Below are positions 1 to 10,262 of a stretch of DNA of 29,571 nt, in pieces; position 1 is the stretch's first letter, and every line of letters starts with the position of its first letter. The DNA lies in NCBI GenBank assembly GCA_003990745.1, contig RBNI01000537.1:1-29571 (forward strand), written 5' to 3'. This DNA is from Jimgerdemannia flammicorona (taxonomy: Eukaryota; Mucoromycota; Endogonomycetes; Endogonales; Endogonaceae). Made by a program: the position numbers and the translations under genes. The notes under the pieces are model-generated. The model saw only the letters and a program-made list of their open reading frames with translations, did no database searches and was not told the DNA's origin.

Positions 1-71
1 TTTTTATAGTCACTTGAACTCCATCCTTTATTAGTACCAGTCTATGAATAAGTATACATCATCGCCACCCC
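1..71 (-). other. LINE-1 3' untranslated region with AATAAA and start of poly(A)
   Basis: Seventy-one bases follow the ORF2 stop (TAG at 72-74). The - strand contains AATAAA at 28-33, about 25 bases before the A run at the window edge, matching the usual spacing of a polyadenylation signal. The target-site duplication would lie further left and cannot be seen. Confidence 0.5.
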
Positions 72-3000
72 CTACCCAATCCCTATAGGGGGGCCCCTCT
101 CTGCCTCTTCACGAATAAAAATCACCCTTTCACCCACTACTCCAACTCTTCCTCCACTCTGCCCACAAATTTTCTCCACTAAGTGGTACCTTTGACCACC
201 CTGCAGCTCCCAGCCAAGCCACCAGCCTGTTAAGATGTCTTCCATAAGCCTATGCCACTGCAGCAACTGGTCCCCCAAGTCCTGTCTCCTCCCATCCTTA
301 AAAACAAATAGTCAATGACTGGCCAGCCCCACCCAAATAGCCAAAGCCCAACCCAAAGTAAGCCATTTCTTCTCTATCCCCCCTACCAATCTATCCCTCA
401 AATCCTCCCACCTCCCCCGTACTTTATCTCCCCTATGCCATACCCCCAAATGTTCTACAATTGTCCGCCAAAAGTCCCCCAACACCTCACACTCTCCTAG
501 CCAATGTTCAGGCATCTGTACACAACCCTCCTCCTGCCCCACATTATGGCACTCCTCACAGTTAAAGCAACCCCCTATGATAAGGTGCCCCAAGCAAAAG
601 TTGAGCATAATATTCCTTCGCAGCATGCGCCACCAGACCACTCAGTACTTTGGCAGCATCCACTTTCTCACTACAGCACTCCAGGCCCAAACATCATTCC
701 AGTTCCACTCTTTGCCAATTCCAACACCTTTCCAACCACTAGGCCACAGATCCTGGCCTGGTCTCCTTTGGCATTCCATTCTATCCTCAATATCGAACTC
801 AATTAAAGGAGCACCACCCAGCAGAATACGATCCCATCTCCACATTGCCGAGTCCCATTCCTCCTCTCCTTCATTCCCCCACCAATGAATACCAATGCGG
901 TGCACCCCTTCTGCAATCCCCCACCAAAATCCTTTATAACACAGTTGGGCAGTGTTCTGAAGTCTAACTAAGGAGATGTGATCACCAGTTGAGCCCCTTG
1001 GCGATGACTGCCTCTCCCAGATCTTCTGTAGTAGAGAAACCCAACCACCTCCTCTCAATTCCACTGCCCTCCTTAGCCACCATGCTCTCAAGCAGTGTAA
1101 CCATTTTGAAAAGTCCACCAGCCCCAGACTACCTCTTGTCACTGGAAGGGACAAGGTCTCCCAATCAATCTGACTCTGCCTGCCAGCCCAAATCCATCCC
1201 TTCACTGACTTCATCAATCTCTTCACCACCCAGACTGGGAAATCCAGATGATATGCCAGGTACTACAACTTTGGCAGCCAGTAGACATTCAAAATTGAGA
1301 CCTGCCCTGCCAGAGAAAATTACCTTCCCCCCCAGCTCTGCAGGGCCTCCTCCCAGATTCCAATCCTCTGCTCCCACCAAAGCCTGGGCAGAACTGACCC
1401 ATAGACTGACAGATAGATGCCCAAGTACTGCACTGCTTTGCCGGTGGGGATGATTGTTCCTATAACTTCTCCTCCCACCAGGCCATTACCTAACACTATT
1501 GTTTCACACTTATGCCAATTCAGCTTAGCTCCAGAGTTCTCCTCATACCACTCGACAGTCTTCTTGAGCTCTTCAACATTAGTAATTGAATCCAAACCCA
1601 CCACCATGTTGTCCACAAAGGCCCCAACTTTCCATCCAATGCTAAAGATAGAGAGCTCTGCTATCCTCCTCCGAATTCTGTCCATAAGGAGTTTCAGGGA
1701 AAGAGCATACAAGATGGGAGACAGTGGGTCCCTCTGGGGCACCCCCCTACCCAAGGGGAATGCTACTCCTCTGTGTCCATTATACATAAGTGCAGTCCTA
1801 CTCCCTTCCAGTAGGCTGACCATTGCTGACCGGAATTGGGGCGGAACCCCCATTCTATCCAAAACTTTCGCCAGCCAGACTCTTCACACCCGGTCATACA
1901 CCTTCTCCTGGTCCAAGAAGACCAGATGCCCATCCAGTCCACAGGCCCTTGCCCCTTCAATAACTCCATGGACCCAGGCAGTACCATCCCTGATGAGCCG
2001 ACCACCCACAAATCCCCTCTGCTCAATACCTACAACTTATTGGGCCACCTTCTGTAGTCTTGCCACCACCACCTTAGTCACCAACTTTCTGTCCATATCA
2101 AGCAACATTATCGGCCGCCAGTTCTTCCAATCCTCCCATCTTCCTTTGTTTTTATAAAGCAGTATCACCAGTCCAAGGTCCTGCTCCCCAACCCACCTCC
2201 CTGTCTGTAAAATAAGATCACACACTGCTATCATCTCTCCTATCACCCCTGGGACTTCCACCATTCTCTTCCAAAAGTCCCAGGGCAGACCATCCTCCCT
2301 AGGTGCTGTACCTGGCATTGTCGCAGCAAGAACCTGGTGGATCTCTTCCTCTTGTACAGGCATCCCCAGGTCACCTAGCCCCTCGACTTGAGGTGGGTAC
2401 CAATCCTCTAATGTTTGTTCAATGGCAGCGGCATCTGCCCCACCCTTCTCCTCACTCCACAATCCACTCCATCTCTCCTTCAGTGATCCAAGAATATCCT
2501 GAACACTATGCACCAGTCTACCATCTGTATCCAATACCCCTTCCCACCATTGCTGTACCCACCTTGCCCTAAGGGCCCTTGTAAGAAACTTGGAAGGCCT
2601 CTCCCTTTCCTCCAGATCCTGCCAGCAAAGCCAAGCCGCCAAGCTCTGTACTCTTGCCTCTTTCTCTTCCCGCAGCACCTGTTGTAGTTCCCCAACCTCT
2701 ATTTTCACCCTCATCAGCCTCCAATCTTCTCTCTCCTCTAACATCTTCAGCCTCACCCACTCCTCCAGAAGCCTTGTCAATCTAGTAGAGGCCCAATGCA
2801 CTCTTCACCTTCACTGCTTTCCTACCTCCTTGCCAGCCTCACTCTAGTAAATCTTGGCCATCACCTTCATCCTCATCCATCGAGTCCCAACTGAGGTCCC
2901 TTCCTGCCACTAGTTCTCCACTTTCAGCTGAATGTCTTTAGCCCACACATTCTACCAGGTCTTGTTATCTAACAAAGAGGAATTGAGGTGCCAATGTCCA

Positions 3001-3728
3001 GGCCCATCCCCACTTCCCCCAAAGCATCCCTGTCCCAAAAGCCCCCAGTGATCCGACCATAGACACCATTCTACTTCCAGTGACTTCCAAACATCTAGGC
3101 CCCAGCAGCTTGCTGTCAAAATCCAGTCAATTCTTGTCCCCAGACCCCCTGCCCAATGTGTATAAATCCTCCTATTCCCCCAGCACTCCCTACCAGCATC
3201 TACTAGTGCACTTAGTCATTCTACTTCCTTCCATGCCACCAGTCCACCACTCCTACTCTCAGCACCTTGTCCTCCATCTGTTCTATTCAGCAGCATGTCC
3301 CGAACCATATTGAAATCTCCCCCAAGCATATCCACTCCAGTCTCTACAAGTATCCCACTCTCCTGTAGGCCTTTCACCCAATCGACTCTCTCACCCCGTA
3401 CCGTGGGGCAGTAGCAGGAGCCAACTGTAACTGGCTCCCAGTCTGCCTGAATCCACTCACCCCAGACCAGCCTCTCCCTCTAGCTCCTCACCTCCTGTAT
3501 CTCCCCTCTGCCTTTCCGAACCAAAATCCCAACCTTACCCTTCCAAATCGCCACACCTCCCCATTCCTTTGTCCATTCCATCCTATTAAAATCATCTTCA
3601 CACTGGACATCCTGCAAGAGGAAGAGATTGGCCTCCAATCTCTTCATCCAAGTAAAAATGTTCCTACGTCGAGTAGCACCCTGCAACCCATTCATGTTTA
3701 AAGAAAAAATGTTGGTTGTACTGTTCAT
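72..3728 (-). pseudogene. LINE-1 ORF2: endonuclease / reverse transcriptase / zinc-finger protein, 13 in-frame stops
   Basis: One continuous frame of about 1,219 codons from an ATG at 3728. The AP-endonuclease occupies roughly the first 240 residues: SLNMNGLQG, FLLQD, LGGDFN (3309-3323), TRIDWIL and WSDHW (about 3046-3060). The RT follows (about 2450-1480) with FLDQEKVYD as motif A, a motif B region reading GVPQRDPLSP, and FVDN (1608-1619) where active enzymes have FADD. Next come the usual LSLAG...KLWYLA-like segment (with a stop at its Trp) and a CxxC...HxxxxC motif near 450-550. No RNase H motifs are visible. Stops lie at 3480, 3216, 2952, 2910, 2844, 2811, 2805, 2037, 1884, 1320, 1263, 642 and 312. 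Each can arise by one G:C to A:T change from Gln, Trp or Arg. The second catalytic Asp of the RT is Asn, so the enzyme would be inactive even without stops. Confidence 0.85.
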
Positions 3729-3758
3729 AATGGAAGATGTTATACTGTTAATCAATCT

Positions 3759-5690
3759 CTACTGCTCCATGCTCATCTCCTCCTGCACCATGTCCAAATT
3801 ATATTCCGCAGCCACCTCCTTCTCTTCTGCCCTCTGAGCCTCCAATCCAGCCAGCAATTCATTCATCTCTCCATCTGCTTTCTTTCTGAACTCCTCTTGG
3901 TATTCAATGCATGCCTCCTGCCAGAGCTGCAGCCTATGATGCTTGTTCCAGCAGTATTCAGCCCTCTCTTCTGCAATGACTGCCATCTCTGCCTCCCTCT
4001 CCTTATCCACCTCATACCCTTCCTCCTCCAGGTATACTGCAAGAATTTCCACCTTCAATGCCTTCATTACACCATCCCCCTGTAGTATCCCTGTCTAATG
4101 ATCATCACTCATCACTCACAAGTCCACCTCCCCCAACTCTTCCACCACCAGGTTGTTCATCATTTAGCACATCCAAAGTAAGTTCCCCACTGCTTTCCCC
4201 CCTGGAGTCACCAGCCTCCCTCCATCCAACATTGTGGTGTCAGCTCCAGTGCTTGCAAACTCATCCCACACCTCCGGGACATCCACCAGTTCCTCCTCAC
4301 CTACCACCACCACCTGTCCCCCATATGCTACCTCTGGAACTCTGAATTGCACCCTCTGGGCCCCTTGCATCAGCACATCTTCTGTCACCCTGTTTTGGGA
4401 AGCTGGGCCATGTCTGATAAGAGGGGTAGGGGAAGGAGAGCCCTCCCAGTCCTCCTCCCACACCTCCAGCGTACTATCCATATACAGGTCCCTACTCTGC
4501 TTCGCCTTATTCTCCCCTGCCCCTGTCTTGTTCTTCCCCGCTCCCTCACCAGCCCAGCCACTCACTTCAGCTCCCCTTGTGCCCATCACCTTGCTTGCAT
4601 CCCCCAGTGGCCTGTCATCCAGCTTGGCCAGTAGCTCCTTCTGTCTCTTACACTCCTGAGCCCTTTCCCACTGCTCTTTGGTCACTTGGATCCACTTTCC
4701 ATCTACCACCTCCAAATGCATCGCCTCCACAAAAGCCTCCCAAGCCTTCACTCACCTCTCTACAGCACCACCCAGCTCTTCTAGTGCTTCCAATAAATCC
4801 TCCTCCTCCTCCTCACTACCCTTCACCCTTGTTACCTTACACAGGATCACTCTCCAGACCATCACTGAAGGCCAATCTCTCGCCTTCTCAGAAGCTTCTT
4901 TCCCAGCCAGCCAAATCCTCACATTCACATCGCCAGTCCTGAGCGAGGTCCCTTCCCAGATCCTGAATCCGATATCCAACACCTCTCCATACTCTGCCAT
5001 GAAATCCTCAACTCTCTTTCTCGTCTCCATCACCGTCACCATCGGTACTCCTTTCACCAGCAGTTGGACCACCCTGGGATCCCACTTCAGACAATATACT
5101 ATCAGAACACATACCTCCCCAACCACTAATCCAACCTTCAGCGCCTCCTCCAGCAGTGCCATCTCCTCAAACCCCACCTCCACTCCCTCCAGTCCCTTCA
5201 AAAACTTCACAGATGCTGCTTCTGCCACCTACTTAGCGATGAGCCCCAGCACTATTTTTGCCATCACCGCTAAGCCCTGGAAACACAACGTGACTGCAAA
5301 TTCTGAGATCGACTTCTTGAGTAACAGTACCACTGCCAGTCCCATTACACCATCCGCCAGGTCCCTGGGTCTTGTGCCCTTCCCACTGCTTGGCTCACCA
5401 TCAACAGTCCCATCTAGATTTTTTTCCAGATTGCCTGTCACACCTCCATCAGCAGTCTTCGCCTCAGCTGCTACCCCCCCAGCTCTGCCCCTATGGCCCT
5501 CCAGAGAGGCACCCCCATGAGGTTACTGCCTAGAAGTCCTCACCGGCACCTTTCCCCCCCTCAGCCAGCTCTCCAGTCCAGCTCCCTGCTGACCCCCTTT
5601 CACCTTCTCCACAAAGCTCACCCTGCCAGACCCTTGACCTCCAGATCTGCCCCCTCCTCCACTACATCCTCCTGCCAGCAGGCCCCTCAT
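3759..5690 (-). pseudogene. LINE-1 ORF1: RNA-binding, coiled-coil protein with stops
   Basis: A frame of about 643 codons begins at an ATG at 5690 and runs to the TAG at 3759-3761. Only stops at about 5523, 5229, 4752, 4164, 4116 and 4095 break it. The N-terminus is Gly-rich and basic. Around residues 200-260 the pattern TVMETRKRVEDFMAEYGEVL resembles the second half of an RRM fold, followed by an acidic EEEEEDLLEALEEL stretch. The last 100 codons (4067-3759) are rich in Glu, Lys and Ala with coiled-coil spacing. Tad-type ORF1 products bind the element RNA. I see no CCHC knuckle. The same frame continues into ORF2, whose ATG lies only 30 bases past the stop. The true ORF1 end could instead be the TGA at 4116. 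LINE-2 carries a clear homologue of the RRM-like region. Confidence 0.7.
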
Positions 5691-5875
5691 GCTTCCCCCC
5701 AAGCCAGGGCCTCTCTCTACTTACTGCTATTCGAATGCTCCTGGGCCATCCTGCCCAGTATGCACCTCAGGATGCTCATTGGTTGCTATAGAACTAGTAA
5801 CTTGTCTCCAGAAACTGCATTGAAAGTGTTGCCAAAGAATTGTATAACCTGAATGTTACCGAAGAAAAGATCACT
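5691..5875 (-). other. LINE-1 5' untranslated region and junction with element B
   Basis: About 185 bases lie between the ORF1 ATG and the point where the element B reverse-transcriptase frame starts. Composition is intermediate and still contains CpG, unlike element B. I see no gene. The junction cannot be fixed to the base, because the target duplication partner lies off the left edge. Confidence 0.4.
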
Positions 5876-5879
5876 GTAT

Positions 5880-6140
5880 ACATTGGATGGGTTCTTTACT
5901 TATCAATTTCACTAATTATTCTTGAGAATTTCTAACTTAGGTTAGGCTAGTTAATAGATTCTATAGTAGAGAGGATCAGATCCAGAGATGATCTCAATGC
6001 TATATTTTACTATATAGACTAGTGGTAGTTCTTGAGGTTTCTAAAAAAATATCTTTATATTCCTTGAGCAGTTCTTAGAGGTTATCTTCATCATCATCCT
6101 CATTCTTCAGAAGTTCAGAGAGTTCTTCACCATTTTCTTC
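5880..6140 (-). pseudogene. Element B: N-terminal part of Ty3/gypsy reverse transcriptase
   Basis: The - strand reads an acidic linker (LKNEDDDEDNL) and then LLKEYKDIF, the segment that normally opens gypsy RT domains. After a frame change in the T run at about 6044-6050 it reads QELPL...YSIEIISGSDPLYYRIY and then PKLEILKNN. This matches the family pattern of a DIF, ELPP, HxIxLxPGxxPPYRxxYRLSPxELexL region. Nothing of motifs A to E follows, because LINE-1 begins here. Several Gln and Arg positions have become stops. Confidence 0.7.
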
Positions 6141-6339
6141 TTCTGAGATTTCTTTAATCATATATATATAGAGGTACTGATCTGACTTTCAAATTAGCTT
6201 CTTTATCTGAATAATAGATATAACATTATATCTGGGCTTTGGTTTCTTCCTAGTATGTTCAGGTTATAGTTTAATATCTCTCAGAGAGATCATATTGATT
6301 CACTAATCAATATGAGAGTATTTCTAAGTGAGTTAGAAT

Positions 6340-6640
6340 TTTTCAAGGATGAGATTATATCTAGAGAGGTGTGCTATATAGAAGGTTTGCCTTATAGTAT
6401 AGTTTTTAAGTTATAGAAGTGCATTCTTATATATCTTAGAGAGTTTTTATATTGTTCTATTTCCGAATATAGTAATATTTTCTTCTGAGTTCCTTTATAT
6501 CTTGAGGTGAAATTTGTCAGTAATTTCTTAATCAAAATAGTACTTACTTACTCAACTATTGATAAGGACTTCAATAGAATTTCCTTCAATTTTTCCTTGT
6601 AGGTGGATATATTCTGTATTGGTTTCTTGTCAGATGGTAA
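6340..6640 (-). pseudogene. Element B: retropepsin (aspartic protease), active Asp changed to Asn
   Basis: The - strand frame reads GKIEGNSIEVLINS, a stop, then VSKYYFD, EITDKFHLKI, TIFGNRTI and further on FYIAHLSRYNLILEKF. This matches the gypsy retropepsin pattern with active site (L/I)IDSGAS..FI and the later (Y)DLILGkpWL strand. The catalytic Asp has become Asn (LINS at about 6555-6566), and in YNLILEK the Asp and Gly are Asn and Glu, all by G to A change. The domain lies downstream of the dUTPase and upstream of RT, so the enzyme order here differs from element A. Confidence 0.75.
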
Positions 6641-6934
6641 TTGTTTCTGAGATAATTTCTTCTTTCCAATCTTATACTTCTTCATTCTCATTATTAATAT
6701 TCTTGATTTCTTTATCTCATTATTCTGAAATAGTTGGCTTATACTTCTTAGTTTTAAGAATATATATAATACATTCTCTTATATATTTGAAATAGTACAT
6801 CTTGATTCTATGGAGGTATCATCTTATAGAAATATATCTATCAGTAATATGCTGATACTATTTTTGGTCTCAATCTTGAAATTCTTTAATATGGATGATC
6901 TTCTATATCTTGATCTTTTCCTTGGTCTTATCAG

Positions 6935-7330
6935 AGTACTTTTTTGTTGATCCAAAGGCTTTTTCTCCTCTATTAGAGAGTGATAGTTCATTTGTTTCTT
7001 CTACTTTAAGATCATTATATATTACTTTGATGATAGCTTAGGCAATTCATATTCTACATATGATTTCAATAGCTTTTTGTCTAGTATTATATAGTAGGAC
7101 CTTAATCTTACCTTTGAATCCTTGGTCTATAACTCTCCTAATCATATAGAGGCTTTCTTCTTTGGCCAAACTACTTCTTTCTGTAAGACAGATGTAAGTT
7201 CCTTTAGGGACTTCCATTCTGACACCTATGCTAATAGTTAATTATTTGTCTGACTCAATGATCACTTCTATGCTAGAGTAGAGGTTATAGCTAGTATCAG
7301 ATTTATGTACTTTGTCTGGAATCTTTGTAG
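6935..7330 (-). pseudogene. Element B: dUTPase domain between gag and protease
   Basis: dUTPase hydrolyses dUTP to dUMP and so limits uracil incorporation during DNA synthesis. All five trimeric-dUTPase motifs appear in order on the - strand. Motif 1 is DTSYNLYS (7276-7305; family A-G-Y-D-L-Y/S, the Asp now Asn). TERSSLAKE (7156-7190) is motif 2. Motif 3 reads RRVIDQGFKG (7102-7140). A decayed motif 4 reads stop-IA-stop where RIAQ is expected (about 7020-7045). NRGEKAFGST (6941-6980) is motif 5. Motif 1 to motif 5 is about 121 codons, the usual spacing. The reading frame is kept except for stops at Gln and Arg codons. The placement between gag and protease resembles betaretroviruses and differs from element A. 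Confidence 0.85.
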
Positions 7331-7439
7331 TGATATAGAATCTCTTAATCTTGATTTTCTCAGATATTCCTTTTGGGTTATCTCCTATTATAGTGATAGT
7401 ATGCAAGAAGAATAGTTCTTTATTAGTATTAGTTTTTTA

Positions 7440-9030
7440 TCAGGATATTTATGAGATATGTATCCTCTCTTTATATAGTAAAAACATACTCTCTTTTTCA
7501 TAAGTTCTTCTATTTTCTTATTAGACAGTTTTTTGAATTCTTCTTATAGTCTTTAGACTATAAGAATAGTATATACTTAAGTGATGGCTTATTCTAAGTA
7601 CTATTACTTATATAGATAATCATAGGATCATCCTTATTTATAGATTTTTTCTGATAACTATTCAGAGATAGCATTGAAGAAATAGGCAGCTTGAGTTCTA
7701 TTTATGATCTGCTCTCATCAGCTATATTCTGCTTCTATAGTATTCAGAAGAGTTTTTAGTCTTATAGTAAATGTTTTAAGATCTTTTTTTCTATTATTAT
7801 AGAATTACAGATTCTTGAGCTTAGTTCTGATTTCAGCAATATGGGCAGAGCTATAGAACTATTGAATAATTAGCTTCTTTAATCTTATGATAGCTGAGTG
7901 AGCTTCATAGTTAGAGTGATCATTATCTCCATTACTTGTAACAACTTTAGCACAGGTTTTCCAGGTAAGAGAGTGTACTAATAGATTATACCACCACTGA
8001 ACTGTTATACCTATAAAGTGTATGGTGACCTTTTTTACTTATAAGTCTATAGTTGCATAAAAATCTTCAATCTCATAGTATATATTATTATCAAGAATAC
8101 AATCTGGGCTCTGATTGTTATTTCATCTATTAGTATAATAATTAATATCAACTTGTCTTATGAATATTATTACTTAGTCTACTTTAACTTTGAATGAGAT
8201 AAGGTAAAGTCCTTTTGTAGACTTATTTATTTCAATACTACATAAGATGAAGCGCTTGAGTGAGAATAGCTACTTGATTAGCCAATACTACTATCTTATT
8301 ATCTATTGATATTATTCCGCTGTCTCTATTGTCTATTTAGTAAGATGGTTGAGTCTTGTCTTCTTTTTCTATTGTTATTGTATCAATCATAATTTGGACT
8401 TAATTCTTCTATATATCACTGAGATGAGTGAGTCTATAGACTGATAGTTTTGATGAAGTAACTGTTTGGTCTACTGTGATTCTTAATAGGCTCAACATTC
8501 TTGATAGTAATTCTGTAATAATGCTGAAGCCACTAATGTCTGGTTCAGGAGTTTCTTTAATTATCCTCCTAGATCTGAATAATATAGTAAGAATTTCACT
8601 AGATCTGATAGCTTGTAGTTCTTATTACTAAATTATTCTTACTTATATATAGAGAATTCAGTAATAAAAGTGTGATTTTTTTTTTAATAGATGTAATATC
8701 TCTTGTAGTTTAGAAAGGCCTTGGCTTTATAGTAATAATCATTTATGAGATTGTTCAGGAAGTATTCAGTTATAATCTTAATAGATTTTTAGATATATTT
8801 TTCATAGAAATGGCTGCAAACTAGTTTATTGAAATCCTCCTTAAGTTCAGAAGTATAGGAGACTTCTTTTTTGAGTGTGAGGAAAATATTGAATACTTCT
8901 TAGATAGTTTTATTATTGAGTTTGTCAAACTCCTCTTAGCTGATATAGGTTTTAGTCTACTTAGTAATAATTCTGTTGACTTTTTTGACTTAAGTCTGAA
9001 AAGTATCCAGAGTGAAGATTTATCTTGATT
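7440..9030 (-). pseudogene. Element B: gag polyprotein with destroyed zinc knuckle
   Basis: Low-GC but frame-keeping sequence. An N-terminal region (about 8980-8650) is rich in Lys, Glu and Phe/Tyr, with EEFDKLNNKTI and SELKEDFNKL. A middle region near 8000 reads TVQWWYNLLVHSLTWKT, like the capsid WW...L.....W motif of gypsy gag. The end (7443-7490) reads CFYYIKRGYISHKYP. This is a CCHC knuckle in which two Cys and the His have become Tyr, exactly what TpG to TpA and CpA to TpA changes give. Many Gln and Trp codons are stops. The start codon cannot be fixed. Confidence 0.7.
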
Positions 9031-9080
9031 ATTGTCAACAATATTAGGAATATGAAAGAAAGTTGCTTATAATAGAGAGT

Positions 9081-9098
9081 AACTGTCTACTGCTACCA
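9081..9098 (-). promoter_or_regulatory. Element B: primer-binding site candidate
   Basis: The - strand reads TGGTAGCAGTAGACAGTT, beginning with the TGG complementary to a tRNA CCA end. It lies between the gag region and AT-rich DNA with a TATAAATA-like box, where a 5' LTR should end. I infer priming from a tRNA ending CTGCTACCA but have not identified which one. Confidence 0.5.
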
Positions 9099-9500
9099 AA
9101 TTATAATAAAACTATATACATACTAATAGAATTAATATATTATAGATAATTAATAGTAACTATTGGTCCTAAGTTCTGAGTTTTTGAGAAAGTACTAAGT
9201 TCTAGTTATCTAATATAGTAGAGTCTAAGTATCACTTTTGGTTCTAATATTAGTAAAAATAGCCATACTTGTATCTTAAGTTAATCAGACTCAGAATTAT
9301 TAATAAGTTAGATCTGAGAGATTTCTATAATAAGAATACTACTTTATTCTTATATTTGGGGAAAGTAGAGCTGAGGTTACAATATACTCAATATAGAGAA
9401 TATTTATATATATTTGAGGCTATAACTAAATATAGTATACTAGGTATATTTATATATAATTATATTATTTTTGGTAACTATAACTGTTAGTTAGAATTTC
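9099..9500 (-). repeat. Element B: 5' LTR, limits uncertain
   Basis: This lies just upstream (right, on - strand reading) of the primer-binding site. The - strand has TATAAATATACC at about 9442-9453, like the TATAAATACCC box of the LTRs of A, C and D, which would make 9099-9440 the R-U5 part. No second copy is in the window, so neither the length nor the termini can be set. The only longer reading frame here (about 70 codons, + strand) has no coding character. Confidence 0.4.
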
Positions 9501-9771
9501 AGAGGCTTATAATAATTTATTATAAATAGTATTTTTTAAAATTTAAAATTATATTAAAAAATAAAAATAAATATTAATATATTATAATTATTTATAGCTT
9601 AATATTATATTAGTATATTATTAATATATATTAATATAAATATTCTTAAAATAATATAGTTTTATATATTTAATAATTATAAAAGAGTTTGATATATAAT
9701 ATAATATAAATAAAAAAATAAATATTTAATTACTAAATCTTAAGTTTAATGTTTAACTTAATATAAAGTTA
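9501..9771. other. Extremely AT-rich spacer, no gene
   Basis: About 270 bases of almost pure A and T with short TAAT and ATTA runs and no coding frame. It continues on the other side of element A (16497-16640) with similar composition, so A was probably inserted into one AT-rich tract. Confidence 0.6.
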
Positions 9772-9775
9772 ATAG
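9772..9775. repeat. Target-site duplication of element A, left copy
   Basis: ATAG directly left of TGTAAC, matching 16493-16496. Gypsy elements usually make 4-6 bp duplications. A 5-bp version does not match. Confidence 0.6.
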
Positions 9776-10250
9776 TGTAACATAATAGATATATAACTGT
9801 AAAAGTATGTTGGATTTCTGTATCTTAGAAACTTGATCTTCTTTGACTCTGCTGAGTCCTCAAGATATAGGGGTGAGTAAGTTCAAAGTATATCTGCTCA
9901 TAGACTTACTAGTTTTTTTACTTTTTCTTTACTTTAAACTATTTTAATCTGAGGTTTATTTACTCTAAATATTAGGGTATTTATACAAGTTTACTAGTTA
10001 TAAGGTGACTAAGTTATGACTATATTTTCCATAACTCATTTTCTATAAATATAGATCCTCTACACCTGTGAAATCTCTATGATTATAAAGATTCTACATT
10101 TGTAGAATTTCTACATTTGTAAAGTTTCTATATTTGTAGAAATATGATTACTATTTGTAAGGCTATACTATATTTGGAAATTGGATTCAGATACTATAAT
10201 TAAATGTCTATTTTTCTGATTTATATTACTAATTCAGATCAATCATTACA
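9776..10250 (-). repeat. Element A: 3' LTR
   Basis: 475 bases, aligned throughout with 16018-16492. Its termini on the + strand are TGTAAC and ATTACA, giving the short inverted repeat TGTAA/TTACA. The - strand contains TATAAATACCC (9975-9985), the U3 promoter box also seen in LTRs C and D. A stretch near 10070-10140 repeats a TCTAYATTTGTA-like unit several times. Confidence 0.85.
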
Positions 10251-10251
10251 A

Positions 10252-10262
10252 CTTCTTTCTGA
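10252..10262 (-). promoter_or_regulatory. Element A: polypurine tract
   Basis: On the - strand a purine run (AGAAAGAAG followed by T) lies directly before TGTAATG, the first bases of the 3' LTR. This is the plus-strand DNA primer site of LTR retroelements. It fixes the element orientation and has the same GT|TGTAA junction as element D. Confidence 0.65.

Larger units (their letters stand above)
1..5875 (-). mobile_element. LINE-1: Tad-like non-LTR retrotransposon, lightly decayed
   Basis: A near full-length non-LTR retrotransposon reading right to left. ORF1 has an RRM-like segment. ORF2 carries an AP-type endonuclease, a reverse transcriptase and a C-terminal Cys/His motif, which is the Tad/I-type layout known from fungi. 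Base composition is GC-rich and codon structure is well kept, unlike the AT-rich DNA to its right. The 3' end lies at the left edge, where the - strand ends in a run of A (positions 1-5), so the tail and left target duplication are probably just outside the window. The 5' end is placed by the composition change and by the loss of the element B reading frame at about 5860-5885; it is not exact. The element has no frameshift that I can see, only in-frame stops, so it is a young but dead copy. Confidence 0.85.
5876..9500 (-). mobile_element. Element B: decayed Ty3/gypsy retrotransposon with Gag-dUTPase-protease-RT order, truncated by LINE-1
   Basis: AT-rich DNA in which the - strand reads, from right to left, a primer-binding site, a gag with a ruined CCHC box, all five dUTPase motifs, a retropepsin with LINS for LIDS, and the opening of a gypsy RT. 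The RT stops at about 5880 where LINE-1 begins, so the rest of pol and the 3' LTR should lie left of the window. Dense TAA, TAG and TGA with Gln/Trp/Arg codon context shows RIP-type decay. The right limit, inside the 5' LTR, is approximate. Confidence 0.75.

Noticed and set aside
315..5852. Long + strand open frames opposite LINE-1 (for example 1417-2157 and 4678-5520)
   Set aside because: They are antisense shadows of ORF1 and ORF2; their composition follows the complementary codons and they show no family motif.
9269..9490. A 73-codon + strand frame
   Set aside because: It lies in the AT-rich LTR region of element B, has Tyr/Ile/Leu-rich composition expected from AT bias, and overlaps the TATA-like box.
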